A stretch of 64,000 nucleotides of DNA from Hydractinia symbiolongicarpus (taxonomy: Eukaryota > Cnidaria > Hydrozoa > Anthoathecata > Hydractiniidae). The stretch lies in contig NC_079885.1 of NCBI RefSeq assembly GCF_029227915.1, positions 25,111,001-25,175,000 of the forward strand, in the 5' to 3' direction. Of this stretch, positions 52,235-62,261 are shown piece after piece (position 1 is the stretch's first letter; each line of letters begins with the position of its first letter). Position numbers and translations under genes: made by a program. A model generated the notes under the pieces. That model ran no database searches and had not been told where the DNA came from. It was given only the letters and a program-made list of their open reading frames with translations.

Positions 52235-55200
52235 TTAAAGTATCGCTCACGCGGCCCATAACTTCACTGATGAGAAACTTTTCGGCAGGCTTGTCGCATG
52301 TTTCCAAGTATTGTTTTAGTATTTGAAATTGCTGTTGCCAATAATCTATAACGCATGACATTTCATGTTTTACAAGACCAATCTCTTCAGACGCTCGTTG
52401 CTGTCTCAAATATAATCGGACGCAATTTCTCTTCACATTTTCTGGAATTATTGACGTTTTCTAAAATAACAAGTATTGCAATATGCACGTGACATTTGCG
52501 TAAAACTTACTAATTATACTAAATTATAAAAACATGGAAACAAGAATCACTTAAAAAGTCACGAAATACGGCACACGAGTTAAACACTAACATGGATTGA
52601 AATACTTTGGTAGACAGCTGAGTTTACATCCAATATTTCACTGTATTTGAGGTTAGAATAGCTCTCGTTTAACTCCTTCCGTATGTCATTTAATCCGTCC
52701 AGCTGATTCTTTATTTCTTTACACACTTTATTTGGGCGCTGAGACGATTAGCAATTGCAGATCCATCTAAGAGAGAAACCCAAATAGTTTGATTATAGTA
52801 AGAGCTATTACGCCGTAATAAACTTAGATTAAGAAGGTTAAGTTTTTTAAAAAGAACCACGTATCAAATTTGAACGATTAACGATGGAAGGTTAAGTCAG
52901 TAACAAGTCATCAAATCATGGTAATGTGAACTAAGGACAATTGAATAGTTCATTAGTACCTCCGTAGCGCTTTTTTAATACCAACAACATCATTCGTTCT
53001 GATACGCCGTGGTATAGTTGGCATATGGCTTCATTTTGTGAGAATTGCAAGGCGTTTTTATGTTCGAATCGATATTCAGGAGTGCTAACGGTCCAACGTG
53101 CAAGAATGTTATGCTTCTTTTCAAGACTTTTGAGAGTGATATCAATCCTAAAAATCGCAGATGTGGTTATCTTTTATTTCTTATATATATGTAATATTAC
53201 TTCTTATATAATATAACTGCGCAAACTTTAAACCTTGCTGCTTTAGAAATATGGCAAGCTCGATCTGATAGCTTTTCACTCATCAGTGACAGGCGCTTTT
53301 CTTTCCAAAAATTCTTTGAGCTTTTGATAGTAGCACTGAGTCCATTCAATATCTAGATCAATTTGAAATCAATAGTGACTCTCGCTTATTCTCGCCTACG
53401 CGCGCCCGTTTAAATTACTAAAAATTACCTTTCGCATTTGAAGGCTGTTTTGTTACCGCTTCATCCTCCTCGCTTTTCCAAGCATTCAACACGTCTGATG
53501 TGATACTAACTAAGAATACCATTGACAAACAAATTATATATAGGCTTTAAAAAGTACTTTTTCTAATTAAAATTCTCTGCCCTCGATGTTTTAACAAAAA
53601 AAGGTTTTTTAATATCTTTCTGCGTTCGCAAGTTTGACGCAGAAGTATTCTTAAAGATAACGATTTAAAATATGCACATGCGTAAAAAAAAACTCTGAGA
53701 AAAGAATAGTTTTCTTAGCATTCCCTGTCTTAAGGTTGTAGAACATCTTCACTAAGTAACATACCTTGAAGTTTTGAGCATATTGCATCAAGTTCATCAC
53801 AGCACGACTTCATCGTTTTATTGGCTTTTTCATAAAGATTTACCAATGTATTTCCTAAATTAATAAACCTTTTATAAATACTACATTACTTAATCATTAT
53901 TACCTCTTATGCTTATTCTACCTATGTATACCTATATTGCCCATTTTGATTGATCCAAAATGCATTAAAGCGTCACCCAGTAAATCCATGCGATGAGCGG
54001 GGGTCATCTCTTTAGTAATTTTGGAAAACGAGCGCAAGTATGACCAAAGTCTTTCCATTAATTCTTCGTCCATGAGACAAAATGACTCTAGTCTTCGAAT
54101 GGAGTTCTTTATCTAGGTATACATTACATTGAAGTAACAATATTATGATCTTAAGCACTTAAACAAGTGATAATAATTACCTACCTGGCAATTACCGTTG
54201 TGACCATACGAATGAAACAAAGGTATACCAAAATTGAAATGTTTGTACTTCGTCATGGTGTGTTTTTTCTGTATAGAAATTGTATTATAAAACATTGTTT
54301 TATCACTCTTCTGTTAAAGAACCGCTTTCTCATACACTTGATATTTGAACGTTTTTGTAACTAACCTCTAAGTGTCGCTTTAAAACACATGCTATATCGT
54401 ATACTATATGCACATCTAATTCTTTTCCATTAGATTCTTGCAAAATCTTATCTAACAGCATAACAGCATAACCCAACTTAAAAAATGTCAGTTTTTTCCT
54501 TATATGAAAAAAACAAAATTTTCCATCATATAAAAATCATGAACATATCTACACAATTTAACCAAAAATAAGTATATGCTTAACCCACCTTTCCCCATGG
54601 GAATTTTGGATATTCATGTCGACACGATATGCCAAACACACCAGTAACACTGAGCTTATTTGTCTTCCGCTTAGAACGGATGTTGTTGCCAGCTTAAAAA
54701 TTACTGCAATCCTAAAAAATATATCACATATATATACATATATATATGCACAGAATGTCACATGCATAAATAACATTTTTGTTGATTAAAGTTAAGTGTT
54801 TTTGTACAAATATTTTAAATATATATATTATATACTCACTTTCTTTGTTTCCCCTGATGAATCGTCGTATTTCTCCATAAAATTAACAACTTCAGTATCT
54901 GCAACAAACAACTGCTCTGACCGTATTAGCATCTTTTTTGATTTAGAAGAAGATTTTTTCAAGACCAACCCAAAATTGGCATCCATACAAAAAAACAAGC
55001 TTCCATTTTTCTAGATTTATTCACAATTAGATATATATAAACTATTCTAACAAGATCCTAAAGTTGGTAGTAAAGTTTATAATTGCTACATAAGCTTATT
55101 CCTACCTTTGGGCAAGCTGCACATTTCCTAAATCCAGAATAATTCGGACTTACTGTCTTTAAATTAAGTAAGCCGTAGCGAAATTGTCTAAATTGGTCAA

Positions 55201-56411
55201 TTGCATCTGCTTTCAAAAAGCGATAAAGACATTTTTTCTAGAAAAATGATTAAAATTACACAAGCTCTGATTATTATAAATGTTCCTTTGACTCACATTT
55301 AACTCACACACAATATTGCAACCGACTAACCAACTGGTGATCAAGAATTCCACTTTTCCAAGAAAGTGCATCACAAAAAGATAATAGTGATATTTTCCCT
55401 TCTAATTGCAAAGCTATGAAGGTGAAAAGTAGTTCCATAGATACAGATGTTAGTGGTTTTGTAGGAGTTGCAGGCCACACATTGTACTGCACAAGAGAAT
55501 TCAGTTCTTCATCGCATGAACAAAAATACACACAACATTCATGCAAATACCCTAAATGAGAAAATTTATGTTTTAATTTAATAACATATATATATACTAC
55601 AAATACGGTTGCTTAATCCTGTATATATATACTAATTGTTGTAAATATATGTATATATATAATAACCACTTTTACCAATAATTGTCATATTACGAGTATA
55701 TCTTGACGAACACATTTGTACATGTTTGCTGCACAACGTTCGGGAGTATTTGTACTCTTTTACTTCAAAATGATTCTAAAGCCCAATGAAAAGAATCAGT
55801 AGATATTTTTTGTTACACACAAAGCCACAAAGTTGCATCCATACCAAAAATATAAACCTATTATATCAGTCCTAAAATAAAGTTTTAGTTTTGCATGTAA
55901 AAGGCTGAGGGTAAACACTGTGTAATAAATCATAGAAATAACTCACAGTAATTTCTTTCATGCAATGAAATGGAATACTGCTATGAAATTCTTTGCAACA
56001 ACTGCTGCAATAAGTAACATCTGGACCACATGATTGACACCGTACACAAGCTGTATTTGAAAAATCTACACCACAAATTACACAATTGGATGAAAGCATA
56101 AGATGATACTTATTTCCATATGCCAATATAGTATCTTCAGTTTTTAATTTCCATTCTTCAATTTCCTTTTCTTTGGTCTTTTCGTACAGTCCAGTTTTAA
56201 CAACAGCTTCGCCACTTCTTAGAAACTCACAAGCATTGTGAAGTTCTGCATCAAAAATATTGTTGCTAGATGATGAAGGTTGACTTATTGTGGTATCATT
56301 GTTGGTAGATGGCTGATGTGGTGCACTCTTATAAACTTTTTTAACTCTGCCATTATGCAACCGACTGCTAACTATTCTAGCACCCTTACGTTTGGTTTTT
56401 GCAAATGGCAT
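52235..56411 (-). CDS. KDZ-family transposase (Kyakuja-Dileera-Zisupton), about 15 exons
   Basis: Exon 1 (56411-55947, donor ACT|GTGAGT) has the CxC cysteine cluster: CVICGVDF, CVRCQSCGPDVTYCSSCCKEFH. Later blocks: 55552-55313 (FCSCDEELNSLVQYNVWPATP), about 55240-55108 (RKCAACPK), 55012-54842 (CMDANFGLVLKK; first Asp), 54718-54590 (AGNNIRSK, GVFGISCRHEYP), 54485-54365 (HIVYDIACVLKRHL; second Asp), 54256-54186 (FGIPLFHSYGHNGNCQ), 54113-53932 (DEELMERLWSYLR, catalytic Glu), then 53857-53765, 53507-53430, 53353-53233, 53147-52965, 52767-52600, and 52460-52235 (RLYLRQQRASEEIGLVKHEM). The motif order is that of KDZ transposases (DDE-type, RNase H fold). The N-terminal two thirds look intact; frames in the 53.3 and 52.7 kb blocks are ambiguous and may be damaged. 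Confidence 0.8.
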
Positions 56412-56639
56412 TGTTAATAATGTATATATATTATATTTAACATAGATCGCTAGGAAAAAAAAGGTATTTTTTATTCATAATGTCAGCCAACATCAATTTT
56501 TTATACTGCACACTATTAAAGAATATGTTTTTAGCCAAGTTCCCAATCATAATTATACTCTCCTCATGTATAACCTCCTTTGCTTTGAATAAACTTTCAC
56601 TTTAGGAGTCGGTGACAAAAAACTTTCATAATGATTACG

Positions 56640-56790
56640 AGGGTGCTGATAAGCCCCAAATGCCCGCATAAGAGAGAGTTTGGGCAACTTTTTGACTAAA
56701 ATTTATGATTTTCACCCAAAATTCTCCAAACATTTCCACACATTCCTAAATTATTCCCGAAATGCAAAATGGCGCTTTTAATCCTGTTGG
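56640..56790 (+). repeat. Third end of the GAGGGTGC TIR family
   Basis: ACGAGGGTGCTGATAAGCC followed by CCCGCATAAG and, at about 56755, TTCCCGAAATGCAAAATGGCG. Related to 32393-32505 and to the complement of 37609-37736. No partner end was found nearby. Confidence 0.55.
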
Positions 56791-56860
56791 GCTGGCCACA
56801 ATAAAAGACAACCCTTGAAGTAAACAGAGTTCCTTTTTTATATAATTTTTGCTGATAAAT

Positions 56861-56890
56861 CTAGCTAGCTAGCTAGCTAGCTGCTAGCTA
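56861..56890. repeat. TAGC microsatellite
   Basis: About six TAGC units (CTAGCTAGCTAGCTAGC). Shorter runs occur at 32090, 45135 and 57178. Confidence 0.8.
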
Positions 56891-57186
56891 AAATATGCCA
56901 CTCATTTTCCGAAAGTTTCTTGTTTCCATTTTCAAAAATTTAATGCCAATCCGCTGCTGAGAATTGAGCATCACAGTACTAGACCTAAAGAAATGGTAAT
57001 TTAGAACTTGCCTAAGCACATTAGTAAACATCCACTTCACATTAGATAAGAAGTAATTAGCACCTAATATGTTGTAGCAGAGAGGGAGGAGGGAGAATCC
57101 AAACCAAACCTACTAAACCAACTTTGCAAAACCTGTGAAAAACCTATGGAAAGAGGTTCTTAAAGAGTTATAGTCTAACTAGCTAG

Positions 57187-57432
57187 CTAGCATCGAACTA
57201 TTCTATAGTTGTGAGGATAAAGCGAATCCCTAAAGTAAATTAAGGCAGATAAATGTAGAAAATAAAACTGAACACGCTCGTTGGGAGTGGGTTCGTTCGT
57301 AGCATCGCTGTCATCTTTTTTTACTTTAGTTTTCTTAGATGTATAATTTCCGGAATCAAGCTTGTTCGGTAAACTTGGTTCAACTGTAAAGCGATGGGGA
57401 GCGGTATTAGTTGTCTCCAGAGATACAGACAT
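57187..57432 (-). CDS. Unrecognised basic first exon (MSVSLE family)
   Basis: 81 aa starting MSVSLETTNTAPHRF with a Lys-rich patch (SKKTKVKKDDSD). The start lies in the inverted-repeat unit shared with 44803-44960, where a shorter relative (MSVSLEIADNAG) starts on the other strand. The true exon probably ends near 57260 at a GT (CGAGC|GTGTTC), before the hydrophobic tail. It may be the first exon of a gene running toward KDZ. Function unknown. Confidence 0.35.
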   Translation of the reverse strand: MSVSLETTNTAPHRFTVEPSLPNKLDSGNYTSKKTKVKKDDSDATNEPTPNERVQFYFLHLSALIYFRDSLYPHNYRIVRC

Positions 57433-57512
57433 ACAGCTGTAAGCGATGACAATCGTATCACAGTACGCAACTGTTACCGATGTCTATAGATCACAGTTAA
57501 CAGAAACGGGTG
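57360..57512 (-). repeat. Inverted-repeat unit, right copy
   Basis: Reverse-complement relative of 44803-44960, about 75-80 percent identical. On the outward (+) side, ATG at 57446 reads MTIVSQYATVTDVYRSQLTETG before a stop. The left copy reads SQCTTVADLYRIQLTETGG, so the outward coding sequence is conserved at protein level. Confidence 0.65.
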
Positions 57513-57659
57513 ACGAAACGTGACTCTGTTTAAATCGAAATAAAAGTAAAAAGAATCTTGTAAATTTTAAATTAAATAAATCTTCACCTTTCTCTATATT
57601 TGTAATTGCATCCATGTAGACAAGATAAGTTTTGAAAAATCTGTTTGGGAAAGACCATA

Positions 57660-58300
57660 TAGTAAGCATAACCTTTCTCCTAAAATATCACTTTCATTCC
57701 TGTGGAAAGGATTTCTCTAGTTTGGAAAATTTCATTATAACAGATTTATCTTTTAAACAACCATGACCGTCTTCTTCTTTGATGAAAAATAGATTTTTGA
57801 TCAATATAATGTTACCAATAAAAATTTCGGCCAAGATTCTTTGGCCCATGACATCGATTTTAACTACTTCATCACTAGTTAGGTCACGAAGCTTTATCAT
57901 CCCCAAGCCCTGGCACTCTTCTTGAAAAGATTCTGTTTCTGAATGAATTTCTTTTGTAGTTATCTTGTCTACCACTACACCCAAAATGTTACATTTTGCA
58001 TATTGTCCTTTTAAAAGCCTTCTCTAAAGGGACCATAATGGAACGTTTTCCTTTTTTAACATTGACACCCTGTAAGATATAATACATGTGAAAACACATA
58101 ATATAATCTTTAACGTTTTTGACCATTCACATAAAGTAATAAAAAATAAATATTATGAAATAAATTTCTTTAATATATAGACCATCACTTACGTCAATTT
58201 CTTTTTCCTCGTTGGCAGAATCTTTCACGTTTTTTGCAGCTATTAAAACCAATTCTTTAAATGTAGTTGCACTATCGTCTTAAACATAAGAGACAAATTA
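57660..58300 (-). pseudogene. Exons of an unrecognised gene, OB-fold-like
   Basis: Blocks at 58300-58194 (DDSATTFKELVLIAAKNV), about 58075-58000 (VNVKKGKRSIMVPLEKAF) and 57984-57694 (FGVVVD-like start GVVVDKITTKEIHS, MIKLRDLTSDEVVKIDVMG, IGNIILIKNLFF). The last block has the alternating beta pattern of RPA/POT1-type OB folds (V.GVVVD, LRD.....V.V.G, G..I.I.N). That assignment is tentative. Whether it belongs to KDZ or to a separate gene is unknown. Confidence 0.35.
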
Positions 58301-58445
58301 GATCGTAATATGGCATCAAGCGTTTATGTCAGCAGTTTGAAAAGAGAGAAAATAACAATATATTATATATAGCATATTAGTACACACCAATTTCCTCTAA
58401 ATCCTAAAGAATAAAAATAAAAATAGCAAAAAGGAAAACATACTT

Positions 58446-59155
58446 TTAAGCTTTTACAAAGCGGTCAATCCAACCTATGATTCTGATAAGTTTATCGAAT
58501 GAAGAGTAATTTTCGTAACTGACTGTCATTTCTTTGCTGTCAGCCGCATTAATTAAAACTGTTTTCCCCTTGATTTCTTTATCATCAGGATCCAATGGTA
58601 GTGTTTCTATGGATGGCCAAAGGTTTTCGTTGCCCTGCAAAATTCGGGATGGACTTCCAAGATCTTTTGCCTTCTGCAAGTTCTAGCTCGTGCATATCGT
58701 AGACCCATCTTGTGATGACATCAGCTGGGTTTTTATCGCCAGGTACGTGATACCACTGTGAATCGGATTTCGGAGACTCGATTTGCAATAAAGGTTTTAT
58801 ATCGACTTCTCTCATTTTTGTGTGTCAATGTCGAATCACTCCAGAAATAAACTTCTTAAATTGGTATATCGTTTTCTTTTATAATAAATCCGTACAGCCT
58901 TACTGCACGTGTGGCGGCATTAAGTTCAAGTCTTGGAACGGTTTGTGGCTTCGTTGGTGCAACTCTTCCCTTTGACATTACGGGGTTTATTTTGGCAGGT
59001 TTAGCCCCAATTCTCAAATAGGCAACTGCGCCATAGGCCCTTTCTGATGCGTCTCCAAACAGGTGCAACTGCAATTTGGTTGTGAAAACGGTCTTGTAGC
59101 ACCTTTCGATTTTGAATTTCTTCCAGGATTGCAGACCCTGTTGCCATTTTTCCAT
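58446..59155 (-). pseudogene. BEL/Pao retrotransposon RNase H fragment
   Basis: Minus-strand pieces: 59155-58856 reads WKKFKIERCYKTVFTTKLQL, HLFGDASERAYGAVAYLRIG, SKGRVAPTKPQTVPRLELNA; then VYFWSDSTLTHK and KTFIANRVSEI in another frame; 58815-58585 gives WYHVPGDKNPADVITRW; 58679-58446 continues WPSIETLPLDPDD. This is the BEL/Pao RNase H with its linker. At least three frame breaks and no LTRs nearby. It is truncated on its 5' side where LINE copy 3 begins. Confidence 0.8.
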
Positions 59156-59171
59156 GCAATTTGTATAGTGT

Positions 59172-60368
59172 TGCTTATGTTCCTAATGTCCGCGTCAATT
59201 CCAAGTACTCAAAATTTATTAAACAGGTGTACAACGGCTCTTGATTGGGTAGGCATGTCGTTTAGGCCTTCTAAATCACGCAGCATTGTGATTGATAAGG
59301 GAAAAGTCGTCCAAAGTTCACCGTTTACAGTTGGCAACGAAAAAATTCCATCCATTCATTCTAATCCAATTAGGTTTTTAGGCAGAACAATAAACTCATC
59401 CTTGTCTGATTCTGCTGCAATACAAGAATTTCTAAATAATGCCGAAGACAAACTTATAGCTATAGACAGGTCCTTTCATAAAGGGGTCCATAAGGTTTGG
59501 TTTTTACACCATCTGTTAATTCCCAGAATCCGCTGGCCATTATTAATTTATGAAGTTTCTCTATCTACTATCACAAAACTAGAGCAAGGATTTTCTGTTT
59601 TCATTAGGAAATGGTTAAAACTACTTCATTCAATTTCCAACATTTCCTTATATTCCTCGACATCGCCTTGTCCTCTTCCCCTGAAAATTCTGTCGACCCT
59701 TGTGTGTCTAAGTGTTAAAATCTGGAAATTGGAAAGTTAGTGAGGAAGTTCTTTCGGCGGATAGTCAGCTTAATTTCAAAAGGATTTTAGGTTTGCATCA
59801 GACTGGTCGAGCTGGCTTACGGCTCTTAGACCACAAAAATATACCACCAAAAGGCACTTATCCTTACCGAAAGCTTGTTTCCAATATCATTGAAGAAAAT
59901 GAAGAAGATATTTACCATGCCAGAGCTGTACAGTTGCATTTGCAAAGCAATTGGACGAAATGGTGCTCTTATGTGAAAAATGATTTATCTTGGAGAACAA
60001 TTCTTTCACTGTCACAATGTGTAACTTCCTTTTGTATAGGGGCAACCTACGACACCCTTCCCTCTCCAACCAATCTTGTGAGATGGGGAATTGAGAAAGA
60101 CAAAAGTTGCATTCTGTGCAAGAAACCATCCTCAAATGTCTCTCACATATTGGGTGCCGGTAGGACCTCCCTTACGCAGGGTAGATACACATACCGTCAT
60201 GACTCGGTTTTAATAGTTTTGGTTAAGGCATTAAAAGAGTTTTTGGTATCATATGAACCTCTTCAGGTTTCCAAGTGCAACAAAATTAATTTCATTCCGG
60301 CCGGTCAATCACCATCTAAGAAGAGGCATACAAAGTGTCCAGGCCTTCTTCACCTTGCTTCCCATTGA
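59172..60368 (+). pseudogene. RT thumb and zinc knuckle, LINE copy 3
   Basis: The first frame (to 59740) has FRPSKSRSIVID, IRFLGRTINSSLSD and PRIRWPLLIYEVS..I, then FIRKWLKLLHSISN, the post-RT region of RLE-type LINEs (R2/NeSL-like). The second frame (59712-60368) has FKRILGLHQTGRAGL, RWGIEKDKSCILCKKPSSN with VSHILGAG (final knuckle Cys changed to Gly) and GRYTYRHDSVLIVL. The RT palm with its catalytic box is absent, removed by 5' truncation. Confidence 0.8.
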
Positions 60369-61262
60369 AAAATACTGTCAGATGTAGATTCCGTTTTAGT
60401 TGTTCCACCATGCATTGCAATAACGCAACTACGCCCAGATGTGTTATTAATATACAGTTCTTCCAAAACTGTAATTATGTTAGAACTGACTTGTCCATGT
60501 GAAGAGAATACGGAATATTGGCACAAACGAAAGCTTAACAAATATTCTTCACTTTGTTATGCTATGAAAAACAATGGATGGATCGTGCATTTCTTTGCCA
60601 TTGAGGTGGGTGCAAGGGGTTTCTGTTCAAAATCAGTAAGGACCTGTTTTCGTCGCCTTGGTTTCCCTAACAAGCCTCTACGTTCCCTATTAAAATTCCT
60701 AACTTTTACCTCCATGAGTGCTTCTTTTTACATCTGGATGTCTCGAAATTCTACCACTTGGGTTGAGCCTGAAAAGGCTCCAATCATTCCTGAAGTTTCT
60801 TCTGTTACAAATATGGAATGTAAGAAATCAAAAACCCTTGAGAAATCTTCCGCAAGTCACACAAAATCTTTTAAAATCAAAAAACCCGAAAAACTTGCTA
60901 CAAGGTCTTCCAAAACAACAGTCGCATTGACATCTAACCCTGATTTTAGGAATAGCGGTCTAAAAAACTTGGGAAACACATGTTATGCAAACTCTATCTT
61001 ACAATGTTTTTATAACCTTTCAAAAGTTAAAGAAGCCATTTCTGTCAGCAAAACAACCTCAAAGTTAGGCGAAGCATTTGTAGGTGTTCTTCAAAGTTTG
61101 GCTGTTTCTAGAAGTCCAGTTGATCCCTCCCATTTTTTGCGTCCTATGAAACATCATATCTCAGCTGCGAAGGGAAGTGCATTTAATATCTTTACTCAGC
61201 ACGACGACCCCGAGGTTCTTAAATATCTCCTACCTGGTCTGTCATTAGACTCCATTTCTTGA
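60369..61262 (+). pseudogene. RLE endonuclease fused in frame to USP N-terminal half, LINE copy 3
   Basis: The open frame begins right after TGA 60366-60368. RLE: RPDVLLIYSSSKTVIMLELT, CPCEENTEYWHKRKLNKYSS, FFAIEVGARGFCSKSVRTCF. A Lys/Ser/Thr-rich linker of about 70 residues follows (KKSKTLEKSSASHTKSFKIK). Then the USP Cys box SGLKNLGNTCYANSILQCF with the nucleophile Cys, and FTQHDDPEVLKYLLPGLS at the QQD box position. RLE and USP are thus one polypeptide in this frame. The linker looks like a flexible hinge. Confidence 0.85.
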
Positions 61263-61832
61263 AAGTCTTTTTAGTATTGGAATCAAGACATCAACCACTT
61301 GCAATTCATGTCATATTGCCAGCTCCTCAGAAGTTATAACACCATGCATCCAACATTCTCTCCACCCTACGTTACAATCTTCCTTAGATAATTTCTTCGA
61401 AAGCGAGGAGTTGTCAGACACCAATGCCTACTTCTGCCATGTTTGCAACGCTCATCAAACTGCTCTAGTTGAAAAGAGGTAGTGTCGTGCGCTTCCCATC
61501 TCATTTTACAGCTAAAACGTTTTGCCAGTGCCAACGGCCTTGTGTCAAAAATTGCCTCTCGTATTGCTGCTTACCCTGGTACCCTTTCCATACCTTTTTT
61601 TGTAGATGGAGAAGTGAAAGTTCGTAAAAATTTTCAATTAAGGGCTATTATCATCCATTGCGGCAACTTAAATAATGCTCACTACACAACCATAGCGTTT
61701 GACCAAATGGTTCACAGGTGGATACATTGCAACGATAGAGCAGTAATTTTCTGTGATGCCCGCCTTATTAACAGTCACGAGTCACGAGTCATATGTTTTC
61801 TTTTTAGAAGAGCTGAGGTAAGAATATTTTAA
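61263..61832 (+). pseudogene. USP C-terminal half, LINE copy 3
   Basis: After a shift near 61258: ERLFSIGIKTSTTCNSCHI, SSEVITPC, then CHVCNAHQ (zinc-ribbon Cys pairs), one further one-base loss near 61475, then LILQLKRFASANGL, NFQLRAIIIHCGNLNNAHYTT (catalytic His) and RWIHCNDRAVIF. Total USP length about 290 aa, compact but complete. Confidence 0.85.
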
Positions 61833-61994
61833 CAAGAATGAGTCAGCAAGGGGGCTTGAATACACTCAGTCTTGTCTTTGGAGAGTAACGACTCCACTTA
61901 TTACCTGAGTTAAAAACAAAGAATAGCACAGTTGAACAGAAAGTTGTCAAAGTTTATTTTAGGAAGATAGGGATGTCTAGTTTCTGCTGATGAC

Positions 61995-62261
61995 CGTCCG
62001 CGGACCTCTTCGAGGTAACCCAGCTAGACATCCAGGGTACTTAGGTTCAGAAATATGGGTCGAAACCTACCTGCCTTTGGTTAAAGTTCTGTTCATCTTT
62101 TCAAATGTGTTGTGTCCTTTTTATTTTTTTATATATTGTTTTTAATTAATTCCTTGTAAAAAGGGAGAATTGTGCTTTTAGAGTCATGTTCTCTAGAGGA
62201 GTACAACCTCTAGCTTATTTCCAAAGTCCTAACAAGTTAAGTTCATCATTGCGGTGGCTTG
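61995..62261 (+). repeat. SINE-like repeat, copy S4, at the 3' end of LINE copy 3
   Basis: B-box-like GGGTCGAAACC at 62057-62067. It ends at GCGGTGGCTTG, cutting the terminal hairpin in half. Confidence 0.75.

Larger units (their letters stand above)
59172..62261 (+). mobile_element. RLE-type LINE with USP domain, copy 3 (best preserved)
   Basis: 5'-truncated copy that starts in the RT thumb, directly beside the BEL/Pao fragment, and ends in the SINE-like module. Order: RT thumb, zinc knuckle, RLE, linker, USP, 3' UTR (CTTGTCTTTGGAGAGT...), SINE-like tail. Frame 59712-61262 is interrupted only by TGA at 60366. A shift near 59735 separates the RT part and one near 61258 splits USP. Confidence 0.85.

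Noticed and set aside
54796-55014. Plus-strand 72-aa ORF
   Set aside because: Antisense to the KDZ exon with CMDANFG; no signal of its own.
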